Numbered from the stretch's first letter, positions 36,378 through 45,332 are shown. The stretch: 64,000 bases of DNA from Brasilonema sennae CENA114 (GCF_006968745.1 NZ_CP030118.1:992001-1056000), one strand, 5' to 3'. Numbers and translations: made by a program. The notes: generated from the sequence alone by a model not told the origin.

Positions 36378-38591
36378 TTAGACATCCTCCTTTCGTATAA
36401 ACCCTGATGTATTTATTTCTGTGAGTACAGAATTTCCAGGTGCAAAACCTGCCTCAGCCGAATCTTTCGTGTAATAGAAATAGCTGTCAGGTTCACGTTT
36501 CACATTCACCCCGTTAATCACCATGCCCAAAACATTTTGACCGGACTGATTCAAAAACTCTTTAGCCGCATTGGCACTGCCATAGTCACTTACCCCAGGA
36601 CGAACTACTAATAAGATGCCGTCAGATAGCTTGCTTAAAACAGCAGCATCCGCTGTTCCTGCTAAGGTTGGGGTATCGAAAATGACGAAGTCGTATTCTT
36701 CTGCAAAAGAGGCGACTAATGCAGCCATCCGCTTGGAATCTAGCAGCGCTACTGGGTTAGGAGGCAAAACTCCAGAGGGAAGAACGTAGAGGTTGGGCAT
36801 AACTTCCTGCACAGCTCTATCTATGGGAAGTTGCTCAACAATGACATTAGACAGACCCACTGCATTCGTCATCTCCCAGACATGATGCTGAACTGGATGA
36901 CGCATATCCGCATCCACCAACAGTACCCGACACCCCACTTGAGCCATTGCCACAGCTAAATTTGCAGCCACCTCAGACTTTCCCTCTTTGGAGGCGGAAC
37001 TCGTAACCACAATCGCTTTTGGCTTTTTATCCGAACTCAAGAACTTCAAGTTCGCTTGCAACATTTGGTACGCATCACCCACAGGAAAGTGAGGAATGTC
37101 CCTACCAATCACTTTGGGAAGAGAATTACTCTTTTTGCCACTCTTAGTTACTGAAGGAATAACACCCAGCAAGGTGTATTGGAATAATTCCCTCGCTTCT
37201 TTAACCGTCTTAACTGAGCGGTCGATTACATCTAAACTGAAGGCAGCAATTACACCAAGCAAGATACCAGCAACTGCTCCACCGCCGATAATCAGTTTTT
37301 TTTGAGAACCAGATGGTAGATCGGGTACCAAAGCAGCGGAGATGACACGAGCATTTCCAATATTTTGATTCTCTGCAACCCGGACTTCTTGCAGTCTCGT
37401 CAAAAGAGTTTCGTAAGTCGTTTGAGCAGCTTTGAGCCTCCGCTCAAGCTGTCGCTGTGTCTGTTCTAGCTGAGGCAAAATGTTTGCTCGTTCTTTGTAG
37501 GCAGATCTCTCATTAGAGAGTGTAGTAATTTGTCTTTCTAAACCGACGCGCTTTGCCTCAGAGCGAGCAAAATCTTCAATTAGCTTTTGTCGCAGTTCTC
37601 CAATCTGTAAATTACTTATACTAACTTGCTGTTTACTGCCAAGAACCTGCTCTGTCCGCTGTTGTAGCAAGCTCTTAAGAGCAGCAATTTTTTCTGACAA
37701 ATTAATAATAGTAGGGTGTTCTGGCTGTAAACGAGTTTGCTCAACCGCAAGTTGGCTTTGAGCTTCCTGAAGCTGCTCCAGTAGTTTTTGAGTTCCTGGT
37801 ATTTGACTCAACTGTGCAACGTTTACAGCTTGCTGGGAATTAATTTTCGCCTGATTCTGTAACTTTTGCGATTGAGCAGTAACATCAACTAGTTGAGCTT
37901 GGGCTTGAGAAATTTCCTCTTCTAACTTGGAAATCCTATTGACTGATGCAGTGGCTTCTTCTTGCAGAACGATTACTTTATTTTTCTCTTTGAATCTACG
38001 CAAAGCTGTCTCTGCTCTTCTTACGGCGTCTTCAGTATCGGGAAGCTGCTGCTTAATAAACTTGCCAGCTGAGGCAGTCTCAGCCCGATTCGCCTCTATA
38101 TTATTCCTGATATAAATCTCGATAACTTTGTTGACGACTTCTGCAGCTAGGTTAGGATTTTTATCTGTATAGGAAATTTGCAGGATATCGGTTCCTTTTA
38201 CACTTTCTGTCTTAAGTCTTTTAGTAAAATCTCGGATTTTAAGCTCTTTGCCTTTGTCATCTTTGAGAGCAAGTGAATGAATTGTTTCCTCAATAACTGG
38301 AACAGATGCAACTATTTTTGCCTGAGTATCTAACGGATTGTTTGTCAAACCCAAAGATTCAAGCCGTCCTATAGCTCCTATAGCTTCCCCCAACCCTGTT
38401 AGTGAGGAAGTTTGATTCGTCTTAATCAGGAGATTTGCCTCTGCCTTATATGTAGGTTTCAAGGAGAGTGCATTCAAGGATGCAAGGGTAACAACTGCTC
38501 CAAAAACTCCTGCCCCTGGTATCCAGCGTCGTTGCAGAACCTGCAAATATTTGTGAAAATCAATTTCTTCAAATTTTGATAGATCATTCAT
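36378..38591 (-). CDS. Wzc-like polysaccharide co-polymerase and tyrosine autokinase
   Basis: A 737-residue protein. It has a Wzz chain-length domain with a first membrane helix near residues 25-45, a long coiled-coil middle (about 170-440, with heptads such as RISKLEEEISQAQAQL), and a second helix (KLIIGGGAVAGILLGVIAAF). The cytoplasmic BY-kinase follows: Walker A VTSSASKEGKSEVAANLAV, Walker A' LLVDADMRHP and VIFDTPTL. The C-terminal tyrosine cluster is short (YFYY). The start at 38591 (MNDLSKFEEIDFHKYL) matches the family; the longer ORF begins inside a repeat. Confidence 0.88.
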   Translation of the reverse strand: MNDLSKFEEIDFHKYLQVLQRRWIPGAGVFGAVVTLASLNALSLKPTYKAEANLLIKTNQTSSLTGLGEAIGAIGRLESLGLTNNPLDTQAKIVASVPVIEETIHSLALKDDKGKELKIRDFTKRLKTESVKGTDILQISYTDKNPNLAAEVVNKVIEIYIRNNIEANRAETASAGKFIKQQLPDTEDAVRRAETALRRFKEKNKVIVLQEEATASVNRISKLEEEISQAQAQLVDVTAQSQKLQNQAKINSQQAVNVAQLSQIPGTQKLLEQLQEAQSQLAVEQTRLQPEHPTIINLSEKIAALKSLLQQRTEQVLGSKQQVSISNLQIGELRQKLIEDFARSEAKRVGLERQITTLSNERSAYKERANILPQLEQTQRQLERRLKAAQTTYETLLTRLQEVRVAENQNIGNARVISAALVPDLPSGSQKKLIIGGGAVAGILLGVIAAFSLDVIDRSVKTVKEARELFQYTLLGVIPSVTKSGKKSNSLPKVIGRDIPHFPVGDAYQMLQANLKFLSSDKKPKAIVVTSSASKEGKSEVAANLAVAMAQVGCRVLLVDADMRHPVQHHVWEMTNAVGLSNVIVEQLPIDRAVQEVMPNLYVLPSGVLPPNPVALLDSKRMAALVASFAEEYDFVIFDTPTLAGTADAAVLSKLSDGILLVVRPGVSDYGSANAAKEFLNQSGQNVLGMVINGVNVKREPDSYFYYTKDSAEAGFAPGNSVLTEINTSGFIRKEDV

Positions 38592-38599
38592 ATTGGCAG

Positions 38600-38775
38600 A
38601 TATTAATCCTAGTGATACATTCAATTGCGATCGCCCGTATACGCCCAACCAAGCTGAGTCCTGCGGACACGCTCTTGCAACGCTTGGTTCCCTGAACGAA
38701 GTTCAGGGGAGGCACTTTGTGCCTCGGGCGTAGGGCGCGCGGCTTGGGCGATCGCAACTGGCTCAACCTCGAAAT
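38600..38775. repeat. GC-rich dispersed repeats at the head of the polysaccharide cluster
   Basis: Between two GCGATCGC sites lie CAAGC..GCTTGG-type palindromes and CCCTGAACGAAGTTCAGGGG. This DNA separates the 139-residue hypothetical gene from the Wzc-like gene. Confidence 0.55.
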
Positions 38776-39194
38776 CAGAAATCCTTGCTGTTATATCCAG
38801 CTTTCCGTGCGTGTCGGCGGGTAAACTCACTAACCGAAGGATTTCCTTCGAGATGCATGACACCCACTGCTTGTCGCCAAAGTTCTGGCAATGCTACTGA
38901 TACGTGATAGATACAACCCTGCTTTTTGAGGTGATACCACTTTGGTTTATTACACTGCTCACACCAGAATGCTTCTAACCATTCACATTCTAGGGAAATT
39001 GCAGTCTTTTTCGCCATTAACATTAAGGCTTTTTGTCTGCTAATTCCCCGTTGCTGTAGTTGTTCAGCCCGATCACTAAACAATGGATACTTTTGACTTA
39101 TGCTGTTGAGATGGCATTGATGAGTTGGACAATAAATAGCCCGTTGCTTTGAACGTTTGCGATTTCGCTCACACCTTTTGTGCAATTCGATCAC
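38775..39194 (-). CDS. Conserved cyanobacterial hypothetical protein with cysteine pairs
   Basis: A 139-residue basic protein. Two CxxH/CxxC pairs (CPTHQC near residue 22 and CEQC near 78) suggest a zinc ribbon, and ALPELWRQAVGVMHLEGNPSVSEFTRRHARK is a conserved C-terminal block I associate with cyanobacterial proteins of unknown function. It precedes the polysaccharide genes on the same strand and might regulate them; this is inference from position only. Confidence 0.65.
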   Translation of the reverse strand: MIELHKRCERNRKRSKQRAIYCPTHQCHLNSISQKYPLFSDRAEQLQQRGISRQKALMLMAKKTAISLECEWLEAFWCEQCNKPKWYHLKKQGCIYHVSVALPELWRQAVGVMHLEGNPSVSEFTRRHARKAGYNSKDF

Positions 39195-40249
39195 CCTTAA
39201 ATGTTTCTAATTTCAGTGACACTATCTCCGCAATTCGACCTTCTTATCAGTGGACGCACGACAAAAAAGGTTACGTTGGAGGGACTGAGATCGCAAAGAC
39301 CATCGAAGCCCAACTCCGCGCATGAATAATGCGCTGTTGAATTACAATGACTCCTGATATGACAAGCCTAGGAATCATGTCTTCATTTTTTCTTTTTATA
39401 TAAAAGTGTTGAGACAATTGTTTCTAGTGAATTGATTAAACAGCATCTATGATCTATTTATCATGCTCGTTTGCACTGACTAATAAGAGTAGTCTGTAGG
39501 TAGACGTAAATGTAAAAAACCCTGGGTAGATAGACGTGAAGATAAAAACCCTAGTATTAAATCAATTACACAAGAAACAAAGCGACTTAACTAAAAAATC
39601 AACAGAGTCTAAGGTAGAGCAAGACCCATAAGTTTACTTCTAAGAGACAGAATAACTTTGTGTCTCTAAGTAGTCATATAATTACCATTGTAAATTGACC
39701 TCTTGAAGCATTTAAGCTTCCCAGAAAAGAGAATCATTTACTTGTTGACTGCTTGTAACCCTGGTTGAAAGTGCTGTTGTTAATTACAGCCATATGTTTA
39801 ACTTACAACACTTTACTGTGTTATCAACACCACTTTAATAAAAAATCAAATTTAATAACCGTGTTATTTACGTAGAATTTGACTCAGATGTATGCTAAAC
39901 AGGCATTTGCTGTATTACGTCCTCAGTGATTTGACTGAATTTTATGTCAAAGAACTGTAAAGAACAATAAAAAAAAGGTTTTTACTGAATAGCAACAGTC
40001 AACTATCCCGCACCCTTGAGGAGTCGGATAGTTCTCGTGTAGGTTATGCTTCAAAAAAATTTTACAATTGCTTTATTTCTGAACCTTTGGATGCCTTCCT
40101 CTGGAAGCTTCAAAGGAGCTATTTTGCCCCAAAGCTTTTAGGGGCAGTTTGTTCTGGGAAGAACACAGTCACGCAAAACAACCGATGCTCCTAGTTCTTA
40201 GCTCCACAAGGGGCGATGTTGCAAAGCGTAACGTACGCGAATCGCCTTC
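39195..40249. other. One-kilobase gene-free stretch upstream of the polysaccharide cluster
   Basis: No ORF is convincing. At 39496-39554 a 30-bp unit (GTAGRTAGACGTRAAKRTAA...CCCTRG) is repeated twice in tandem. A hairpin AACTATCC / GGATAGTT spans 40001-40033 around CGCACCCTTGAGGAGTC, and GCCCC / GGGGC closes another at about 40126-40145, behind ilvN. The promoter of the polysaccharide operon is expected near 39200-39500, but no clear boxes can be chosen. Confidence 0.5.
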
Positions 40250-40771
40250 TCAGGAAACCTTCGCTTCCAAAGACTTCAGCAACTCAGTATTTACACCAGA
40301 CTCACGAGTTAAAGCAATTTTGCCGGTGCGAGCGATTTCTTTTAAGCCAAATTTTTGCAGCACTTGTACAATCGCCACCATTTTACCTGGATCTCCCACA
40401 ACTTCGAGGGTAACAGAATCTTCTGCCACGTCCACGACTCTCGCCCGGAAAATTTGAGACAGTTCGACAATTTCTGAACGCGTGCTGCTGGTTGCATTCA
40501 CTTTAAGCAACATCAATTCTCGTTCCACGCAAGGAACTTCCGTAACGTTCTGCACTTTCAAAACGTTGATCAGCTTATATAGTTGCTTGATGAGTTGTTC
40601 AATCACACGGTCATCACCAGGGACTACCATTGTAATCCGAGAAATACCTGATTTCTCAGCAGGACCAACGGCAAGGCTTTCTATGTTAAAGCCGCGACGG
40701 GCAAATAAGCTAGAAATACGGGAAAGAACTCCCGCTTCATCTTCGACAAGTACTGATAAGGTATGTTTCAT
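40250..40771 (-). CDS. ilvN: Acetolactate synthase small (regulatory) subunit
   Basis: A 173-residue regulatory subunit for branched-chain amino acid synthesis. The N-terminal ACT domain ([32 protein letters not shown]) binds valine for feedback inhibition. The C-terminal half ([20 protein letters not shown], then [20 protein letters not shown]) completes the family. The start MKHTLS at 40771 matches relatives; the longer ORF adds only four codons. It is monocistronic here, away from the large subunit, as usual in cyanobacteria. Confidence 0.95.
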   Translation of the reverse strand: MKHTLSVLVEDEAGVLSRISSLFARRGFNIESLAVGPAEKSGISRITMVVPGDDRVIEQLIKQLYKLINVLKVQNVTEVPCVERELMLLKVNATSSTRSEIVELSQIFRARVVDVAEDSVTLEVVGDPGKMVAIVQVLQKFGLKEIARTGKIALTRESGVNTELLKSLEAKVS

Positions 40772-40783
40772 CGTCGCCAACAC

Positions 40784-41171
40784 AGGCTAGAGAAAGTAAG
40801 TTATAAATAACAGAGATATTCAGTGTGTAGTCGAGCTACATGCACTGTTGCATTCATACCTGTTACCCTCCGGGTATCTCCTGCGGAGACGCTACGCGAA
40901 CGCAGTCGCCTAGGTCGGGAGAACGCCAGGTGCTACAACGGGGCGGCACGTTATGTTCCCCCGCTTCCCCCCAAAAGCTGCCTTGGGAACCCCCCTTCGG
41001 GTTCGCCAGATGCCTACGGAGGGAAACCCTCCTGCAGCACTGGTCTCACCGCAACGCACTGGCTCCCCTCCTGCAGCGCTGTCTCACCTCACCCCGCCCT
41101 GACGGGCACCCCTCTCCTTATAAAGGAGAGGGGATAGGGTGAAGTTTTTGAACACAACTTGGTATGACCCC
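40784..41171. repeat. Repeat-filled spacer between ilvN and mobA
   Basis: Palindromes such as GGTATCTCCTGCGGAGACGC, GTCGCCTAGGTCGGGAGAACG, GATGCCTACGGAGGGAAACC-CTCCTGCAGCACTGGTCTCAC and TCCTTATAAAGGAGAGGGG create false ORFs in all + frames. The CTACGGAGGG unit recurs at 9820, 11385 and 54035. Confidence 0.65.
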
Positions 41172-41783
41172 TTATTGTACCTGAGATTGGAGTCGAAATA
41201 AGTCTTCTTGTGTATTACAGTTAAAAAACATTTCTGGATCTGGTAAAGGCAAAGCTTGCACGGGATGTTGCTTCAGCCACTCCTGAAACGATCGCCCCCC
41301 TTGATTAATATACTCCACCAAACTTGGTAAACAGCGACGGCGATAAAAACCGCACAGTGGTTCCCATCCTTTAGCTTGAGGAACTAGAGCAGCGATAGCC
41401 TCACCCTCCACACTATCTAATGTCGCCGCCCATTCTTGCAACACCTCAACGCGCAACTTAGGTAAATCGCAAGCTAGCAGCAGCACCCAATCTGTTTGTA
41501 TATACGCTAGTGCTTGAGCAAATCCAATAATTGGTCCGTGAGGTAGTTTTTCACTGCCAGTTTCACCAAACAAAGGCACTTCTTTGATAAACTGAACTGT
41601 AGATGGTAACAAACGTTGATAGCGTTCTTGCCAGGGTGTGACTACATACAGTGTATCAGCACAACTTTCAGCAATTCGACAAACCAATTGCAACAGAGGT
41701 ACGCCTTGAATGGGAATCAATGCTTTATCCCGTCCCATGCGAGAACTTTTTCCGCCTGCTAAGACTATGCTTGAAAGGTGCAT
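41172..41783 (-). CDS. mobA: Molybdenum cofactor guanylyltransferase
   Basis: A 203-residue MobA that joins GMP to molybdopterin. The nucleotide-binding signature LAGGKSSRMGRDKALIPIQG lies at residues 8-27, and LLACDLPKL carries the conserved aspartate. The cofactor it makes is needed by nitrate reductase in such organisms. It ends the run of core genes before the toxin-antitoxin island. Confidence 0.92.
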   Translation of the reverse strand: MHLSSIVLAGGKSSRMGRDKALIPIQGVPLLQLVCRIAESCADTLYVVTPWQERYQRLLPSTVQFIKEVPLFGETGSEKLPHGPIIGFAQALAYIQTDWVLLLACDLPKLRVEVLQEWAATLDSVEGEAIAALVPQAKGWEPLCGFYRRRCLPSLVEYINQGGRSFQEWLKQHPVQALPLPDPEMFFNCNTQEDLFRLQSQVQ

Positions 41784-42038
41784 TCACTTACCTGATAACT
41801 GATAACTGATAACTGATAACTGAAAATGCTCTAAGCTGTAATAAATAGTCAGATTGCCAGCAGCGTAAAAATCAGTCCTGTCTCGCCACAACCATTCCAA
41901 GCATTTGAAAAGTAGAATTATTTGCTCTAAATGCAGTTCTGTTTCTAAGGGAGGTTCGTTGCTATATAAATCACTTGGAGGAAGGATAACATCTTCTGGG
42001 ATGTCTTGAGGAAAATCTAGTTCCTTGGCGAGGGACAT
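41784..42038 (-). pseudogene. Truncated Uma2-family endonuclease
   Basis: The 84 residues match the N-terminal third of a long cyanobacterial Uma2 subgroup (PPSDLYSNEPPLETELHLEQ, LEWLWRDRTDFYAAGNLTIYYS). After TIYYS, where relatives continue into the catalytic domain, the frame runs into an ATAACTG heptamer array (41785-41825) and reads LSVISYQLSGK before the stop. The PD-(D/E)XK residues are missing. It cannot be a nuclease. Confidence 0.75.
41785..41825. repeat. ATAACTG heptamer array
   Basis: At least five head-to-tail copies of CTGATAA/ATAACTG at the 3' end of the truncated Uma2 gene and directly before mobA. It is the junction at which the Uma2 gene was cut. Confidence 0.75.
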
Positions 42039-42174
42039 GGCTTGTATGGTATCAGCTATTTATGGGTTTATTTTAACGCTGTCATGGTGGGGCGTTACTT
42101 ATTGCTATGTAGCTACCTATTCACCTTGAAGTGTATACTAACGTTTGACGATAGTAACGCATAGCGATAGTATT

Positions 42175-42459
42175 GTGATTGTTAGTTTTAAATCTGAAGA
42201 GACAAAGCTTATCTTTGAGGGCTTTACATCTTCTCAATATCCGTCCAATATCCAAAAAACTGCTTTACGAAAACTGCTTATCCTTGACGCAGCAACATCC
42301 ATTAACGATTTGCGCCTTCCACCTGGTAATCGTTTAGAAAAGCTAGTTGGCGACAGAAAAGGACAGTACAGTATTCGTATTAACGATCAATGGCGAATCT
42401 GCTTTGTTTGGACAGATGAGAACAATGCTTTGGAAGTTGAAATAGTAGATTACCACTGA
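42175..42459 (+). CDS. higB: HigB-type toxin (RelE superfamily mRNA interferase)
   Basis: A 94-residue protein: IVSFKSEETKLIFEGFTS at the front, IQKTALRKLLILDAATSIND in the middle and the RelE-type end RKGQYSIRINDQWRICFVW. HigB cleaves mRNA on the ribosome. The GTG at 42175 fits the family start; a TTG ten codons earlier has no support. The antitoxin starts 15 bp downstream, so the order is toxin-first, as in higBA. Confidence 0.88.
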   Translation: MIVSFKSEETKLIFEGFTSSQYPSNIQKTALRKLLILDAATSINDLRLPPGNRLEKLVGDRKGQYSIRINDQWRICFVWTDENNALEVEIVDYH

Positions 42460-42474
42460 CGCATACAAATAATC

Positions 42475-42783
42475 ATGAACAACAACCGTCTGCCAAATAT
42501 CCACCCTGGCGAAATCCTGCAGCTAGAATTTTTAGAGCCACTCAATATCACCCCTTATCGATTGAGCAAAGATATAGGTGTAGCTCAGACACGAATTAGT
42601 GAAATTTTATCTGGAAAACGCAGTATTACAGCAGACACAGCTTTGCGTTTATCTCGCTATTTTGGTAACAGCGCTCAGTTTTGGTTGAATTTACAAACGC
42701 AATACGATTTGCGTCAAGCTCTTGAAGAGAATGCAGAGGTTTACAATCAAATTCCTAAACTTCCGTTGAATGATGTAGCTTGA
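42475..42783 (+). CDS. higA: HigA-type antitoxin (HTH)
   Basis: A 102-residue XRE-fold protein. IHPGEILQLEFLEPLNITPY and RISEILSGKRSITADTALRL, then FGNSAQFWLNLQTQYDLR, are diagnostic of HigA. It binds HigB and represses the operon. It is intact, so the higBA pair looks functional, unlike its neighbours. Confidence 0.92.
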   Translation: MNNNRLPNIHPGEILQLEFLEPLNITPYRLSKDIGVAQTRISEILSGKRSITADTALRLSRYFGNSAQFWLNLQTQYDLRQALEENAEVYNQIPKLPLNDVA

Positions 42784-42859
42784 TACCAAATTATATTACC
42801 TTGATTTGGTGATGTGTACTGCTCGTGATAGTCTAAGGGGTACAGAAAGAATGACCACT

Positions 42860-44170
42860 CTATAAATTCTTGCCATCGCCCCACTTTTGTCGAATCAGTT
42901 GTGTTAAATGATTACGAATGAACTTTTCAAACTCAGGCTTGCTTTTGTAGTTCCATGATAAGCCTTCTTGCGGAAATCTTTTCTTGAATCCTAGAACTTT
43001 GCTTCACTGCAGTGCTTCTTCTTCTGATTGAGGTGTATAAGCTTTCTTAGAGAAGTAGAACATAATCTCAGGACTACCATTCTTTTTCCAAGAATCATAA
43101 GCACAAAGAAATTCATGTTCTGTACCAGATTGAGCATCTGTGACAGGTGTGCCAAATCGCTTCCAAAAAATTCCTATCAAAATGTCGCAATTTTTAATAT
43201 CTAATATAGGATCTATCAAACCTTGTGGTCCCTCTGGATGAAACCCTGGGTAAGTATCTGTCTCCCACCGGGAGAGTTCTAGGATTAAATGCTTGTCTGC
43301 GGCAATACCACGATTTAATTCATCAATTATATTGGGTAAAATATCTCTTTCAGGCTTCACATCATTGGGTGATGCCACAACAACTCGTAAAATACGTTTT
43401 TGTTCCATTGAATGATTCTTATTTTCGTAGCCGTTGATTGTTGCTTCTGATTGTATTAAAGTTGGCTTGTAGTATCGAGCGTGTTCTTGAATTGCTTCAA
43501 GTATTTGAAAGGCGTTATAGAGTGTATTTCCATTATTAGCGGCTACAAAACGGTCATCTTCTAAGAGTTTAATTAACTGTGGAATCGCGGCTTCTGATTT
43601 GATTTTTTTTATAGCAGATGGCGCACTAGAACGCACTGAGAAGTCTTCATCTTCTAAGAGTTTAATTAACTGTGGAATTGCCGCTTCTGATTTAATTTAT
43701 CCTAAGGCATCTGTCGCACTAGAACGCACATAGTATTTTTCATCTTCTAATAATTTAATTAACTGTGGCACAGCCGTTTATGATTTGATTTCTCCTATGG
43801 CATCTGCCGCATTAAAACGCACTAAGAAGTCTTCATGTTCTAAGAGTTTAATTAACAGTGGAACCGGCGTTTATGATTTGATTTCTCCTATGGCATCTGC
43901 CGCATTAGAACGCACTAAGAAGTCTTCATGTTCTAAGAGTTTAATTAACTGTGGAACCGCCGCTGATGATTTGATTTCTCCTAAGGCATCTGCCGCACTA
44001 GAACGCACTGAGTAGTCTTCATCTTCTAAGAGTTTAATTAACTGTGGGATTGCCGTTTATGATTTGATTTATCCTAAGGCAAATGCCACACTAGAACGCA
44101 CTAAGAAGTCTTCATGTTCTAAGAGTTTAATTAACTGTGGAACACCTGTTGATGATTTGATTTCTCCCAT
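42860..44170 (-). pseudogene. HEAT-repeat / DUF4062-like protein with many in-frame stops
   Basis: On the minus strand seven or eight 33-residue HEAT units (AVPQLIKLLEDEDYSVRSS-AADALGEIKS) span 44170-43560. A DUF4062-like domain follows (RVVVASPNDVKPERDILPNI, LELSRWETDTYPGFHPEGPQ, CDILIGIFWKRFGTPV). Five TAA codons lie in the HEAT part, several at the same repeat position where GAA is expected. A TGA at 43004-43006 stands where tryptophan is likely; the frame continues family-like to 42860. An ATG at 43408 could begin a shorter DUF4062 protein. Confidence 0.75.
43560..44170. repeat. 99-bp tandem repeats (HEAT coding units)
   Basis: Units of 99 bp differ by only a few bases from each other; copies at about 43780-43975 are nearly identical, which implies recent conversion or slippage. 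They give several false + strand ORFs. Confidence 0.8.
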
Positions 44171-44268
44171 AGTCTCCGTAATTTCCGCGTGGGCGAGAAT
44201 TTACAACTCGGCGTTGAGTGTTTGGAACTCGTGGGCGAGTTTATAATAAGGGTGGCGGAGGCATTATT

Positions 44269-44643
44269 ATGGTCAAAGGTAACCTGGTATCGCCGTCTAT
44301 GAATTTTCAAGCAATTCCAAGTTTAAATAAAATGTCCCTTCATGTTCTGGTTGAACGGGTTGAGTCGGGGTATTTTATGGCATCAGTGCCAGAGTTGCCT
44401 GATTGTGTGGCATTGGCTCAAACCCGTGAGGAGGCGATCTGCGCGGAGCGCAGCAGCGAAGCTATCGCCGCTCTACAGGAGAAGCTGAGAGTAAGGCTTT
44501 TGAATATTGAGGTTTTGACGCTAGAAGTTACAAATAATCCCTGGACAGAATTTATTGGGATGTTTGAGGGGGATAATGAGTTTGCAGAACTTGCGGCCCA
44601 ACTGCGGGCAGAGCGCGAGTTGGATATAAACGGTACAGCATGA
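44269..44643 (+). CDS. HicB-like antitoxin with a 9-residue repeat insertion
   Basis: A 124-residue protein with the HicB-type fold: LHVLVERVESGYFMASVPEL and PDCVALAQTREEAI...AALQEKLRVRL. The stretch CAERSSEAI interrupts the usual TREEAIAALQEKL and is encoded by 27 bases (44440-44466) of a dispersed repeat inserted at a GCGATC site. The reading frame is kept. GGCGGAGG precedes the ATG at 44269; an alternative ATG lies at 44332. Its stop overlaps the start of the PIN toxin gene (ATGA). Confidence 0.8.
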   Translation: MVKGNLVSPSMNFQAIPSLNKMSLHVLVERVESGYFMASVPELPDCVALAQTREEAICAERSSEAIAALQEKLRVRLLNIEVLTLEVTNNPWTEFIGMFEGDNEFAELAAQLRAERELDINGTA

Positions 44644-45056
44644 GCCTTTGGTTATTAGATACGGATCATGTGTCGCTGCTATTGGAACGGCATCCACAGG
44701 TAAGCCGTCGGGTGGCTGTTCTGGGAGCGGAGGTTGCGATTTCCATCGTCACAGTTCAGGAATTGTTTAATGGTTGGGTAGTGCGAATCAATAGTGCACG
44801 GGAAGTTGAACATGTTGTGCGGTTGTATGGAAAGTTGAGCCGGACAGTTGCTCTATTCGGACGGGTGAGAGTGTTGGATTTTGATGAGAAAGCAGGAGAA
44901 ATGTTTGAGCGAACACTAAAAGAAAATCCGACGTTATCGAAACAGCGATTGCAGAAGGATATGCGAATTGCTGCAATTGCCTTGGTGAATGATGCAGTTG
45001 TGGTAACGCGAAACTATCGATCGAGATTTTTCTCAAGTATCAGGGTTAAATATTGA
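44640..45056 (+). CDS. PIN-domain toxin (VapC-like) with frameshifted C-terminus
   Basis: A 138-residue PIN protein: LLDTDHVSLLL carries the first catalytic Asp, SIVTVQELFNGW the Glu, and KDMRIAAIALVNDAVVVTRN the third acid. TCGA is duplicated at 45017-45024. Removing four bases restores NYRDFSQVSGLNIEDWS, the family end, with a stop at 45079-45081. As it stands the protein ends SRFFSSIRVKY, losing the last conserved Asp of TRNxRDF. The toxin is probably weakened or dead, though the ATGA overlap with its antitoxin is preserved. Confidence 0.8.
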   Translation: MSLWLLDTDHVSLLLERHPQVSRRVAVLGAEVAISIVTVQELFNGWVVRINSAREVEHVVRLYGKLSRTVALFGRVRVLDFDEKAGEMFERTLKENPTLSKQRLQKDMRIAAIALVNDAVVVTRNYRSRFFSSIRVKY

Positions 45057-45160
45057 GGATTGGTCGCGGCAGGATAAATGAGATCAGGGTGTTGCTGAAT
45101 GTAAAATACAAGAAAAAACTAAATATTTCCATATGATTATATTGAGGCAGCAGCCCACAG

Positions 45161-45332
45161 TTATGCATTCCCCGGCAGAGCCAGGGAACGAGGAAAAACA
45201 ACAGCCAAGGGTTAGTAAACCCTTGGCTGATAGTGAAAGTCCTCTTAAGAGGACTAAAAACAAAGTCTGTTAATGCTTTTAGTCGGTTTTAACCGACTTT
45301 GCCTATTAGCCCGGAACTTTAGTTCTGGGCGG
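45161..45332. repeat. Cluster of five hairpin repeats
   Basis: A CGTTCCC-family unit (to 45193) is followed by AGCCAAGGGTT-AGTA-AACCCTTGGCT (45205-45230), GTCCTCTTAAGAGGAC (45241-45256), AGTCGGTTTTAACCGACT (45283-45300) and GCCCGGAACTTTAGTTCTGGGC (45311-45332). The last two repeat the plan of 15893-15980. They lie between the 3' ends of two convergent genes. Confidence 0.7.

Noticed and set aside
40823..41142. Two long + strand ORFs of about 100 codons
   Set aside because: They lie wholly in palindromic repeats shared with other spacers.
43785..44246. + strand ORFs with repeated KKSSCSKSLINCGT segments
   Set aside because: They are antisense shadows of the HEAT coding repeats on the minus strand.
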